The notes beneath the pieces were generated by a model that was not told the DNA's origin, did no database searches, and saw only the letters and a list, made by a program, of their open reading frames with translations. A program made the position numbers and the translations under genes. 8,342 nucleotides of DNA from an uncultured Sphingomonadaceae bacterium (GTDB lineage: Bacteria > Pseudomonadota > Alphaproteobacteria > Sphingomonadales > Sphingomonadaceae), in the NCBI GenBank assembly GCA_946480515.1, contig CAMLKX010000080.1:1-8342 (forward strand), read 5' to 3'. Shown here piece after piece: positions 1 to 5,634 of the stretch (position 1 is the stretch's first letter; the number at the start of each line of letters is the position of its first letter).

Positions 1-727
1 TCTCCATTTCCCCCGCGCGAGCAAGACGGAACAGAGCCTGGCTGCCGGAGCCGACGACCTGACCGACCTCGAGATTGCGCGAAAGGATCAGGCCGCTGGA
101 TGGCGCGCGAATATCGAGACGACCAATCCGGGCGCGATTGGCGCCGAGCTGCGCCTGCGCCACGCGTACGCGGGCAATCGCGGAATCCCGCGCCGCTTGT
201 TTGCGGTCGAGGTCAGCCTTTGAAATGAAGCCGCGCGAGACCAGCGCCTGTGCGCGATCGAGTTCATTCTGGGCGAGGGCAGCGTCCGCTTTGGCGGCAG
301 CGATTTGCGCGGCCAACTGAGCCCCTTCCTGAGCCTGAACCGAGCGCTCGATCGTGGCGAGCACCTGGCCTTGCCGTACCCAGGCACCTGCGTCCACGCG
401 CACAGAGGTCACCAACCCGCCCTCTCCAGCGACGCCGATGGGCTGATCGCGGCGAGCCGCCAACTGGCCGCTGGCGGTGACGATGCGGGCGACCTCGCTG
501 CGGCCCGGGACCACCACGGAGACCGTCGGCGCCTGGGCTACGCCCTCTGCCGTAGCCGTAGCCGCCTTGTCTTCACCCGAACTCATGGCCAGGGCGGCAA
601 CAATAAGGATGAGCAGAGCAATCGCCGCTCCGATCGCGACGATGATCCACCGCTTACGGTCCGGCCGATCGATGACGATCAGCGTCTCATCGCGAACAAT
701 TGGAGTTTCCCTGTTCATCTGATCCAT
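1..727 (-). CDS. RND efflux periplasmic adaptor (HlyD/MFP family), 5' part only
   Basis: Reading the minus strand from the ATG at 727 gives 242 uninterrupted codons to the left edge, so the C-terminal part is missing. Residues 1-26 are a short cytoplasmic tail, and 27-48 (starting RWIIVAIG) form one hydrophobic segment without a lipobox, so the protein should be membrane-anchored with a periplasmic body. Residues 101-127 (GGLVTSVRVDAGAWVRQGQ within) are the first half of a lipoyl/barrel-sandwich domain. Residues 128-205 are an Ala/Gln-rich alpha-hairpin with LVSRGFISKADLD. IRAPSSGLI (206-214) with VGQVV returns to the second lipoyl half, and LFRLARAGEME begins the beta-barrel. In this family the adaptor links an inner-membrane RND pump to an outer-membrane channel; the pump gene is presumably downstream, beyond the edge. 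An ATG at 718 is an alternative start with a slightly better-placed GGA. Family assignment is firm; the substrate cannot be told. Confidence 0.93.
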   Translation of the reverse strand, partial: MDQMNRETPIVRDETLIVIDRPDRKRWIIVAIGAAIALLILIVAALAMSSGEDKAATATAEGVAQAPTVSVVVPGRSEVARIVTASGQLAARRDQPIGVAGEGGLVTSVRVDAGAWVRQGQVLATIERSVQAQEGAQLAAQIAAAKADAALAQNELDRAQALVSRGFISKADLDRKQAARDSAIARVRVAQAQLGANRARIGRLDIRAPSSGLILSRNLEVGQVVGSGSQALFRLARAGEME

Positions 728-763
728 TCCAACTGCAGCCGGTTCCGAGCGATCGCAGCTGTT

Positions 764-792
764 TTACTATCCTAAATCACTACTTGAAGCAA
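764..792 (-). promoter_or_regulatory. Possible sigma-70-type promoter of the efflux adaptor gene
   Basis: On the minus strand TTGCTT (792-787) is followed after exactly 17 bases by TAGTAA (769-764), in a locally AT-richer stretch. Transcription would start near 757, about 30 bases before the adaptor start codon. Both boxes are imperfect, so the call rests on spacing and position more than on base identity. Confidence 0.33.
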
Positions 793-812
793 AACCGATG
801 CCACGTCATTGT

Positions 813-890
813 GGCCAAATCTTCACCGCCGAAGGGAAACAGACCTGAACCGCCACTCATTCGGCCAAATACGCTGCTTCGGCACCAAAT
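813..890 (+). repeat. Three CCAAAT boxes in the divergent promoter region
   Basis: The 8-mer GGCCAAAT occurs at 813-820 and again at 863-870, and a related GGCACCAAAT lies at 881-890. The shared CCAAAT cores start at 815, 865 and 885, so the offsets are 50 and 20 bases, near whole helical turns. They lie between the efflux adaptor (minus) and the small membrane protein gene (plus), where operator sites for a shared regulator could sit. The copies are short and chance is not excluded. Confidence 0.3.
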
Positions 891-917
891 AGGGCGTCAA
901 GCAAGGAGATGGAAGAG

Positions 918-1178
918 ATGATCGAATCTTACGGGGTGATCGGTTGGATCGTGATCGGCTTGGTTGCCGGCGCCATCGCGAAGCTGCTGATGCCGGGACG
1001 AGACCCCGGTGGCTGCGTCATCACCGCCTTGCTGGGCATTGCCGGCGCTCTTCTTGCGGGTTTCCTTGGCCGCTCAGTGGGTTGGTATGGCGAGGGCGAA
1101 GCCGCGGGCTTTCTTGCCGCCATCGTCGGGGCATTCCTTATCCTTCTGATTTACCGATTGGTGCTGCGCCGCCGCTAG
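918..1178 (+). CDS. GlsB/YeaQ/YmgE-type small membrane protein (transglycosylase-associated family), copy 1
   Basis: This 86-residue protein has the usual length and pattern of the Transgly_assoc family: three hydrophobic stretches at about 6-24, 33-51 and 62-83, Gly-rich packing, the family-typical AKLLMPGRDPGG turn at 21-32, and an RRR C-terminus. It should be an integral inner-membrane protein. Members are often stress-induced, but the biochemical role is unknown and the family name does not prove transglycosylase activity. An in-frame ATG at 909 directly abuts AAGGAG (903-908), whereas the ATG at 918 is 9 bases from it, so 918 is preferred. It lies downstream of the CCAAAT-box region and 72 bp before the SIMPL gene, with a second family member at 2040-2294. 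Family call is firm, function unknown. Confidence 0.9.
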   Translation: MIESYGVIGWIVIGLVAGAIAKLLMPGRDPGGCVITALLGIAGALLAGFLGRSVGWYGEGEAAGFLAAIVGAFLILLIYRLVLRRR

Positions 1179-1250
1179 GCCGTTAATCGCCCGGCCATCC
1201 ATTTGTCCGCAGCATTGTTCCTCCGCAGATAGGCTGCAGTGGAGGGATCG

Positions 1251-1964
1251 ATGTCAGGGAAGATTGTCATGGGGTGGGCGGTTGCTTGCTTGGTTGCGCC
1301 GGCGATTGCTGGCGCACAGGTGACGCCGCCGACCGTCGTTGGGCGCGGAACGCGGGTGGATGTCGTTGCGTCGGGAGAGGTGAGCCGCGTTCCGGACCTC
1401 GCCATCATCTCGGCCGGGGTGGTGTCGAAATCCGCGACGGCCGTTGGCGCGATTCAAGCGAATGCAGCCCGCATGGAGCGCGTTCGTGCGGCACTGCGCC
1501 ACGCAGGAATTGCCGATCGCGACATCCAGACCAGCACGATCAATCTCAATCCCGATTACGTCTATGCGGATCGGCAGCCGCCCCGCTTGAGCGGGTATCA
1601 GGCGACAAACATGGTTTCGGTGCGCTTTCGCGACATCGGCTCGACCGGCAAGATCCTCGACTCCCTGGTCGCCGAGGGCGCCAATCAGATCAATGGTCCG
1701 ACGCTTACCTTCGACAAGCCGGAAGATGGTCTCGGCGAGGCGCGGATCGCCGCAGTACGCAACGGACGGGAGAAGGCGGAACTCTACGCGCGAGCGCTGG
1801 GGATGCGCGTCGCTCGGGTTCTGTCAGTGAGTGAGAGCGGTGGCTATTCAGTCCCGCCACCGATGCCGATGGCGGAAAGGTCGATGGATGCCGCCCAGAC
1901 CAAAATCGAGCCGGGCGAGCAGCGGCTTCAGGTCAGCGTGACGATGAGCTTCGAATTACAGTAG
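1251..1964 (+). CDS. Secreted SIMPL-domain (DUF541, YggE-like) protein
   Basis: The protein has 237 residues. Residues 1-22 form a signal peptide with a short basic start, a hydrophobic core (VMGWAVACLVAPAIAGA) and a likely signal peptidase I cut after AGA, before QVTPP, so the product should be periplasmic or outer-membrane associated. The rest is one SIMPL domain: VVASGEVSRVPDLAIISAGV opens it, the central part carries DIQTSTINLNPDY and SGYQATNMVSVRFRD, then comes EARIAAVRNGREKAELYA, and VSVTMSFELQ closes the fold. Relatives (YggE, BP26) are linked to oxidative or envelope stress, and BP26 forms ring-like oligomers, but no enzyme activity is established. An in-frame GTG at 1239 would extend it by four residues; the ATG at 1251 is preferred because GGAGGG (1241-1246) sits just upstream. 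The gene converges on the second GlsB-type gene. Confidence 0.92.
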   Translation: MSGKIVMGWAVACLVAPAIAGAQVTPPTVVGRGTRVDVVASGEVSRVPDLAIISAGVVSKSATAVGAIQANAARMERVRAALRHAGIADRDIQTSTINLNPDYVYADRQPPRLSGYQATNMVSVRFRDIGSTGKILDSLVAEGANQINGPTLTFDKPEDGLGEARIAAVRNGREKAELYARALGMRVARVLSVSESGGYSVPPPMPMAERSMDAAQTKIEPGEQRLQVSVTMSFELQ

Positions 1965-1987
1965 CTCGGGCTGGAAAATGCTTAAAA

Positions 1988-2017
1988 GGGGAGGCCGTGC
2001 CGATCAGCACGACCTCC
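1988..2017 (-). terminator. Intrinsic terminator of the second GlsB-type gene
   Basis: In the convergent gap, an inverted repeat pairs 1990-2000 with 2007-2017 around a 6-base loop. Read on the minus strand it is GGAGG-U-CGUGC, loop, GCACG-G-CCUCC: eleven consecutive pairs including one U-G wobble, followed by CC and then UUUU. That is the usual layout of an intrinsic terminator about 23 bases after the minus-strand stop codon. On the plus strand the wobble becomes a C-A mismatch and no U-run follows, so it should work much less well for the SIMPL gene. Confidence 0.72.
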
Positions 2018-2039
2018 ACCGAAAACGCGCGATTGTCGG

Positions 2040-2294
2040 TTAGCGGACGCTGCCGCGACGGATCAGATTGACGATCGCAAGAAGGACCACCGCTCCGAGC
2101 AAAGACCAAAGGAACGATTCGACCGTAATTCCTTGATTGATCGAACCGCCGCCAACGATCAGGCCAGCGAGGAAGGCGCCAACAATGCCCACCACGATGT
2201 TGAGAATGATGCCTTGCTGGGCGTCAGTTCGCATGATCAGGCTCGCCAACCAGCCAACAACGCCGCCGACAACTAACCAGATGATGAAATCCAT
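2040..2294 (-). CDS. GlsB/YeaQ/YmgE-type small membrane protein (transglycosylase-associated family), copy 2
   Basis: This protein has 84 residues with three hydrophobic segments (about 2-20, 28-50 and 60-77). The Gly-rich pattern GGVVGWLASLIM, then a polar turn (RTDAQQG), then ILNIVVGIVGAFLAGLIVGG is typical of the Transgly_assoc family, and the protein ends in a basic tail (IRRGSVR). The reading frame stays open further upstream, but the ATG at 2294 has a strong GGAGGA site ending five bases before it and starts exactly where family members start. It differs clearly from the copy at 918-1178 and lacks its AKLLMPGRDPGG turn, so the two are divergent paralogues and not a recent duplication. 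An EcfG-like promoter lies upstream and a terminator downstream, which suggests a stand-alone, stress-controlled gene. Molecular function is unknown. Confidence 0.91.
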   Translation of the reverse strand: MDFIIWLVVGGVVGWLASLIMRTDAQQGIILNIVVGIVGAFLAGLIVGGGSINQGITVESFLWSLLGAVVLLAIVNLIRRGSVR

Positions 2295-2350
2295 GGCGTT
2301 CCTCCAGTTCAGGGACCGCCAGTGCTTTCTAGCGACCCTCTGCTGGTCAA

Positions 2351-2375
2351 GACGCCTTCGACCGCGTCTGGTTCC
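2351..2375 (-). promoter_or_regulatory. Candidate EcfG (general stress response) promoter for GlsB-type copy 2
   Basis: On the minus strand GGAAC (2375-2371) is followed after 16 bases by CGTC (2354-2351). The published alphaproteobacterial EcfG/SigT consensus is GGAAC, 16-17 bases, CGTT, so eight of nine defined positions match. A start site just downstream would leave a leader of about 50 bases before the ATG at 2294. It lies between the sciP stop and this gene, so the gene need not rely on sciP transcription. The match is by eye. Confidence 0.5.
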
Positions 2376-2419
2376 GTTCCACGTCGGTAACGTCCTAGAG
2401 AATTCCGGGACAATCGCGC

Positions 2420-2719
2420 TCAGAAACTCTGCTGACGCTCGTATACCTGTCGGTAATGCTGGATCCGCGTGACTCTCAGGCCGGGCATCCCACTGCGGTC
2501 CACAGCTCGCTGCCAACTCGCAAACTCTTCAAGACTCAGGGAATATCGCTCGCACACCTCATCCACCGAAAGGAGCCCACCGGCAACGGCGGCGACAACC
2601 TCCGCTTTACGACGAACCACCCAACGCGTGGTGGTCGGCGACGGCAAGGAATCCAGCGTCAGCGGCTCACCGAGAGGGCCGATGACTTGCGCGGGGCGGA
2701 TTTTCTGGTTCTCGAGCAT
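2420..2719 (-). CDS. sciP: SciP-type CtrA inhibitor (DUF1153)
   Basis: This 99-residue protein is close to the length of Caulobacter SciP. Its N-terminal QVIGPLGEPLTLDSLPSP (11-28) and the core TRWVVRRKAEVVAAVAGGLL (31-50), SVDEVCERYSLSLEEFASWQ (51-70) and GLRVTRIQHYR (80-90) are the DUF1153 signature; residues 33-75 form a helix-turn-helix. In Caulobacter SciP binds CtrA and DNA and blocks CtrA-dependent transcription late in the cell cycle; here that role is inferred from family membership. The ATG at 2719 has a modest AAGAAG site just upstream. It diverges from mnmA over an intergenic region with GANTC sites and hairpins. The 9-residue tail (QVYERQQSF) after the conserved core is probably lineage-specific. 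Confidence 0.95.
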   Translation of the reverse strand: MLENQKIRPAQVIGPLGEPLTLDSLPSPTTTRWVVRRKAEVVAAVAGGLLSVDEVCERYSLSLEEFASWQRAVDRSGMPGLRVTRIQHYRQVYERQQSF

Positions 2720-2764
2720 TCTTCTTGTTCGTCCCTGATCTGCGTTCAGTGAGTCCTTTTATTC

Positions 2765-2794
2765 CCCGGCCATTCAAAGAATTCTGAAGCCGGG
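2765..2794. repeat. Bulged inverted repeat upstream of sciP
   Basis: CCCGGC (2765-2770) pairs with GCCGGG (2789-2794), and TTCA (2773-2776) with TGAA (2785-2788). A two-base bulge (CA, 2771-2772) lies on one side and AAGAATTC forms the loop. It sits 46-75 bases before the sciP start, inside its promoter or leader. No T-run follows on either strand, so it is not an ordinary terminator. It could be an operator for a dimeric protein or a leader hairpin. Confidence 0.5.
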
Positions 2795-2900
2795 TGGTAA
2801 ATTAGGCACTCATTCCTCCTTCATCCCCGTTAACCCTGCCTTCTGACCTGCAGTCCTCACTGCGTGGTGCGCGGGAGCAGGCAGCCAATCAGGATGCCAC

Positions 2901-2934
2901 TCGGTCGCGACGGCGCCCGCCGTCGCCTGACCGA
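2901..2934. repeat. Strong 14-bp bulged hairpin in the mnmA upstream region
   Basis: TCGGTC (2901-2906) pairs with GACCGA (2929-2934), and GCGACGGC (2907-2914) with GCCGTCGC (2919-2926). This gives 14 pairs with a GCCC loop and a two-base bulge (CT, 2927-2928). It lies about 106 bases before the mnmA start and is divergent from sciP, so it terminates neither gene, and no T-run follows on either strand. On the plus strand it would be a very stable element in the mnmA leader. Confidence 0.6.
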
Positions 2935-3040
2935 TTCCGACCCGCAGAATGAGTAGAAAACGACTCAAATGACCTCACCCAGTTGGCGACTTGCCTCCTG
3001 GCTAGCGAACAGGAGTGAAATTCGGGTAAAGAGCCGATCC

Positions 3041-4174
3041 ATGCTCGCAGATTTCGATCTTGACCGCCGTGTGGGCGGATCTTCGCTCCGTGGTGAACGG
3101 GCGCGGATCGTCGTCGCTATGTCGGGTGGGGTCGACAGCAGCGTGGTTGCCGCGCTCGCGGTGCGGACCGGGGCGGAAGTGATCGGAGTTACGCTGCAGC
3201 TCTACGATCATGGCGCAGCGGTGAGCCGATCTGGGTCTTGCTGCGCAGGGCAGGATATTTACGACGCACGCACCGTCGCCGACCGGCTCGGCATTGCCCA
3301 TTATGTGCTGGATTATGAAAGCCGCTTTCGCTCGGGCGTGATCGAGCGGTTCGCAGATGATTATGCGCGTGGACGAACGCCAGTCCCGTGCAGCCTGTGC
3401 AACCAGGGCGTGAAGTTCACCGATCTGGTCGAGTTCGCGCACGAGCTTGGCGCCGACTGCCTTGCGACCGGCCATTATGTCCGGCGCGTCGTGGCGGGCG
3501 GACGGCCCCAGCTGCACAAGGGCGCTGACCCGGCCCGTGATCAGAGCTATTTTCTCTACGGAACGACCGAGCAGCAGCTGGAATTCCTGCGATTTCCGTT
3601 GGGCGCCATGCCCAAGCAGCAGGTACGCGAGGTTGCGCGCGAAGCGGGGCTCGCCACTGCGGCCAAGCCGGACAGCCAGGACATCTGCTTTGTCCCGGAT
3701 GGCGACTATGCATCGCTGGTCAAGCGGCTCCGGCCCGAGACGGCTGCGCCAGGTGAGATTGTCGACCTCTCCGGACGGGTACTCGGCGAGCACTCGGGCG
3801 TGGTTCATTATACCGTTGGGCAGCGGCGAGGGATTACGATCGGCGGTCAGCCGGAGCCGCTCTATGTCCTGCGGATCGATCCGGAACAGCGCCGGCTGGT
3901 GGTCGGTCCTCGCAGCGCCTTGGCCGTCTCTGCATTGCGGGTCGATGAGCTGAACTGGATCGGCGAGCAGCAGCAGGACATTTCCGTCAAGGTCCGCTCG
4001 CTCGCGTCTCCATTGCCTGCTCGCCTGATCGGCGATTGGGTCGAGTTTGAGCGGCCGGAGTTCGGGGTGGCCCCCGGCCAGGCAGCGGTATTTTATGACG
4101 GCAGCCGCCTGCTTGGTGGCGGATGGATCGCGGAAACCCGCGCCACTGCTGGCCAGCTGGATGCCGCGGCCTAG
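3041..4174 (+). CDS. mnmA: tRNA 2-thiouridylase MnmA
   Basis: The cytoplasmic enzyme installs the 2-thio group on wobble uridine 34 of tRNA-Lys, -Glu and -Gln, using ATP to adenylate the base and a persulfide as sulfur source. The 377-residue product has the PP-loop SGGVDSS (28-34) after the strand [17 protein letters not shown] with the presumed catalytic Cys120, ATGHY (142-146), the RDQSYFL tRNA-contact motif (166-172), and [12 protein letters not shown] with the second active-site Cys216. The C-terminal domain begins near HYTVGQRRG and ends with [10 protein letters not shown] and LGGGWI. An in-frame ATG at 2969 would add 24 unconserved residues without a good ribosome site; the ATG at 3041 has AAAGAG seven bases upstream and fits the family. 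All core catalytic residues are present. The gene converges on phzF, sharing a CTAG at its stop. Confidence 0.96.
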   Translation: MLADFDLDRRVGGSSLRGERARIVVAMSGGVDSSVVAALAVRTGAEVIGVTLQLYDHGAAVSRSGSCCAGQDIYDARTVADRLGIAHYVLDYESRFRSGVIERFADDYARGRTPVPCSLCNQGVKFTDLVEFAHELGADCLATGHYVRRVVAGGRPQLHKGADPARDQSYFLYGTTEQQLEFLRFPLGAMPKQQVREVAREAGLATAAKPDSQDICFVPDGDYASLVKRLRPETAAPGEIVDLSGRVLGEHSGVVHYTVGQRRGITIGGQPEPLYVLRIDPEQRRLVVGPRSALAVSALRVDELNWIGEQQQDISVKVRSLASPLPARLIGDWVEFERPEFGVAPGQAAVFYDGSRLLGGGWIAETRATAGQLDAAA

Positions 4175-4971
4175 AGCCGGAAGCTTCCTTCAATCACAGT
4201 GAAGCAGCGGCCACCGAGTTTTACTCGGTCGTCGCCTTCCAGCCGGCACTGCAGAAGCCCGCCGCGCTTGCTTGCCTGGAACGCGCTGAATTCCCGGCGT
4301 TGCAGGCGGTCGGCCCAGAACGGCACAAGCGCGCAATGGGCCGAACCGGTCACCGGGTCTTCGGGGATGCCATAGGCAGCAGCGAAAACTCTGCTGGCGA
4401 TCGGGTGATGCTTGCCCGGAGCGGTCACGATCACGAGCGAGTCGATCTGTTGAAGCGCGGTGAAGTCAGGCGCCACTGCACGCACTGCGTTCTCATTCGG
4501 AAGCAGGACGATGCGCGCTCCATTCCCGGAATGGCCGCGCCATACCTGCCCCGCGTTGAGACCGAGGATCGCCAGTAGCTGAGGGTCGTCCGTGGGGACG
4601 ACTGGCTCCGCCGGAAGGTCAATCCACACCAGATCATCACTGCGTGACGCACGAAGAATTCCAGAACGTGTTTGAAAGGCAATGGAGTTGCCATTCAGCA
4701 ATAGATGCGCTGCAGCAAGTGTTGCATGGCCGCAAAGATCAACTTCCACGGTCGGCGTAAACCAGCGGAGGTGGAAATCCGCCTCCGAACCTTCGAGCGG
4801 AACCGTGAACGCGGTTTCACTTAGGTTATTCTCGGCAGCAATGGCCTGAAGCAGAGTGTCCTCCGGCCATTCCCTCAGCGGCATCACCGCTGCAGGATTG
4901 CCGCTGAGCGGGGCGTCGGCGAACGCATCGACCTGGAAGAAGGGGAGGCTTGCGCCGCTTGCCGCCATCAT
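4171..4971 (-). CDS. PhzF-family epimerase/isomerase (YddE-like)
   Basis: The 266-residue length fits the PhzF fold, two similar half-barrels related to diaminopimelate epimerase. [19 protein letters not shown] (11-29) is the family start. NNLSETAF carries the presumed catalytic Glu52, [20 protein letters not shown] (70-88) lines the active site, and [14 protein letters not shown] (199-212) is the second-half signature with Asp204 and the Gly-Ser turn. PhzF itself isomerises a phenazine precursor, but no phenazine genes are seen here and most genomic relatives have no known substrate, so no reaction is assigned. The ATG at 4971 overlaps the pdxH stop by ATGA and no ribosome site is visible, which suggests translation coupled to pdxH. 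It ends at the CTAG shared with mnmA. Confidence 0.93.
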   Translation of the reverse strand: MMAASGASLPFFQVDAFADAPLSGNPAAVMPLREWPEDTLLQAIAAENNLSETAFTVPLEGSEADFHLRWFTPTVEVDLCGHATLAAAHLLLNGNSIAFQTRSGILRASRSDDLVWIDLPAEPVVPTDDPQLLAILGLNAGQVWRGHSGNGARIVLLPNENAVRAVAPDFTALQQIDSLVIVTAPGKHHPIASRVFAAAYGIPEDPVTGSAHCALVPFWADRLQRREFSAFQASKRGGLLQCRLEGDDRVKLGGRCFTVIEGSFRL

Positions 4972-5546
4972 GGGTAGATCAGGCCTTCGGTCCAGCTGTC
5001 GGATTCCCGCACGAACAAGCGGCGCTCATGCAGCCGGTGCGGGCGATCGGTCCAGAATTCGATCCGTTTCGGGACGACGCGAAAGCCGGACCAGCGTTCC
5101 GGCCGTGGCACCGGCGAACCTTCGAACCGCTTGCGAACGGCATGATAGCGGTCTTCGAACATCTGACGATTAGGAAGCGGCCGCGACTGGTCTGAAGCCC
5201 ACGCGCCAAGCTGGGAATCACGAGTGCGACTGGCGAAATAGGCGTCGGCATCGGCAGCCTCCACCCGCTCGACCGGACCCTCGACGCGAACCTGGCGGCG
5301 GAGCGACTTCCAATGGAAAGCGAGCGCAGCATTGGCATTGGCGGCGAGTTCTGCACCCTTGCGGCTGTCGAGGTTGGTGTAAAATACGAAGCCACTGGCG
5401 CCATGGCCTTTCAGCAGCACCATTCGCACGGATGGACGGCCGGCGGCATCCGCGGTCGCAAGAGCCATCGCCTCCGGATCATTCGGTTCGCTCAGCCGCG
5501 CCTCTTCAAGCCAGGCGCTGAACAGCAGGAGAGGATCGTCGGCCAT
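4968..5546 (-). CDS. pdxH: Pyridoxine/pyridoxamine 5'-phosphate oxidase
   Basis: PdxH is a homodimeric FMN enzyme that oxidises pyridoxine or pyridoxamine 5'-phosphate to pyridoxal 5'-phosphate, the last step and salvage entry of vitamin B6 synthesis. The 192-residue product has the usual order: [20 protein letters not shown] (8-27), [20 protein letters not shown] (27-46) with the FMN-binding [22 protein letters not shown] (52-67), [33 protein letters not shown], and the C-terminal signature [18 protein letters not shown], where HRLH contacts substrate. The frame is open upstream to an ATG at 5597, but the extra 17 residues look unrelated; 5546 is preferred although its ribosome site is weak. 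It overlaps phzF by four bases downstream and diverges from the dnaJ gene. Confidence 0.94.
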   Translation of the reverse strand: MADDPLLLFSAWLEEARLSEPNDPEAMALATADAAGRPSVRMVLLKGHGASGFVFYTNLDSRKGAELAANANAALAFHWKSLRRQVRVEGPVERVEAADADAYFASRTRDSQLGAWASDQSRPLPNRQMFEDRYHAVRKRFEGSPVPRPERWSGFRVVPKRIEFWTDRPHRLHERRLFVRESDSWTEGLIYP

Positions 5547-5598
5547 GGCGTGCCTGTAAGCGGTGCAGCGCTTGCTTGCCAAGTTGTGCGGCACCATC

Positions 5599-5607
5599 TG
5601 GTCTAAT
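5599..5607 (+). promoter_or_regulatory. Possible extended -10 promoter for the dnaJ-yihY-fabI run
   Basis: TGGTCTAAT matches the extended -10 form TG-N-TATAAT at eight of nine positions, counting N as a match. TTGCCA at 5576-5581 is the nearest -35-like sequence, but the 20-base spacer is too long, so only the extended -10 supports the call. Transcription would begin near 5613, just before the ribosome site AGGAAG (5624-5629). Confidence 0.33.
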
Positions 5608-5634
5608 CTGCGAAGTTGCGGCTAGGAAGTGAGG

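Larger units (their letters stand above)
2751..2966. promoter_or_regulatory. GANTC sites and a CtrA-like half site between sciP and mnmA
   Basis: GAGTC (2751-2755), GATTC (2933-2937) and GACTC (2962-2966) fit the CcrM methylation sequence GANTC. TTAAC at 2830-2834 fits half of the CtrA site TTAA-N7-TTAAC, but the other half is absent. Adenine methylation at such sites, read through GcrA, controls many cell-cycle promoters in Alphaproteobacteria. Three sites in about 215 bases is only mildly above chance, so a regulatory role is an inference from the neighbouring gene. Confidence 0.3.
2720..3040. other. Divergent sciP/mnmA intergenic region
   Basis: These 321 bases contain no convincing gene. 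They hold a bulged hairpin near sciP (2765-2794), a looser stem-loop cluster (2836-2884), a strong bulged hairpin near mnmA (2901-2934), GANTC sites at 2751-2755, 2933-2937 and 2962-2966, and GTTAAC at 2829-2834, whose TTAAC matches a CtrA half site. On the plus strand TGGTAAATT (2795-2803) resembles an extended -10 box that could start a roughly 230-base mnmA leader. The mnmA frame is open back to an ATG at 2969, but those residues look non-conserved and are treated as untranslated. Confidence 0.6.

Noticed and set aside
1178..1196. Small GGCCG/CGGCC stem at the end of the first GlsB-type gene
   Set aside because: It has only five pairs, a nine-base loop and no proper T-run, so it is too weak to call a terminator.
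2295..2516. Long N-terminal extension of the second GlsB-type protein
   Set aside because: The extension is Arg/Trp-rich noise, would overlap the sciP 3' end, and a strong GGAGGA site precedes the ATG at 2294.
2805..2824. Perfect AAGGAGG on the minus strand (2821-2815) followed by a three-codon ORF, ATG-AGT-GCC-TAA; read on the plus strand as anti-Shine-Dalgarno-like CCTCCTT
   Set aside because: The ATG is only one base from the ribosome site and the peptide is three residues. Without the stem-loops of known anti-SD-type small RNAs, the plus-strand reading is not supported either.
2894..2956. Twenty-codon Arg-rich upstream ORF in the mnmA leader
   Set aside because: It has only a weak, too-close ribosome site and overlaps the strong hairpin, whose GC-rich arms explain its Arg/Gly codons.
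2969..3040. N-terminal extension of MnmA from an upstream in-frame ATG
   Set aside because: The 24 extra residues do not resemble any MnmA start and no good ribosome site precedes the ATG; family conservation begins after 3041.
3002..3808. Long open frame on the minus strand opposite mnmA
   Set aside because: It is a GC-rich antisense shadow of mnmA with no recognisable domain.
4179..4188. GGAAGCTTCC palindrome just after the mnmA stop
   Set aside because: It lies inside the phzF-like coding region, has no loop or T-run, and a 10-base palindrome can occur by chance.
5547..5597. N-terminal extension of PdxH from an ATG at 5597
   Set aside because: The added residues are unlike PdxH and there is no ribosome site; the product starting at 5546 has the normal family length.
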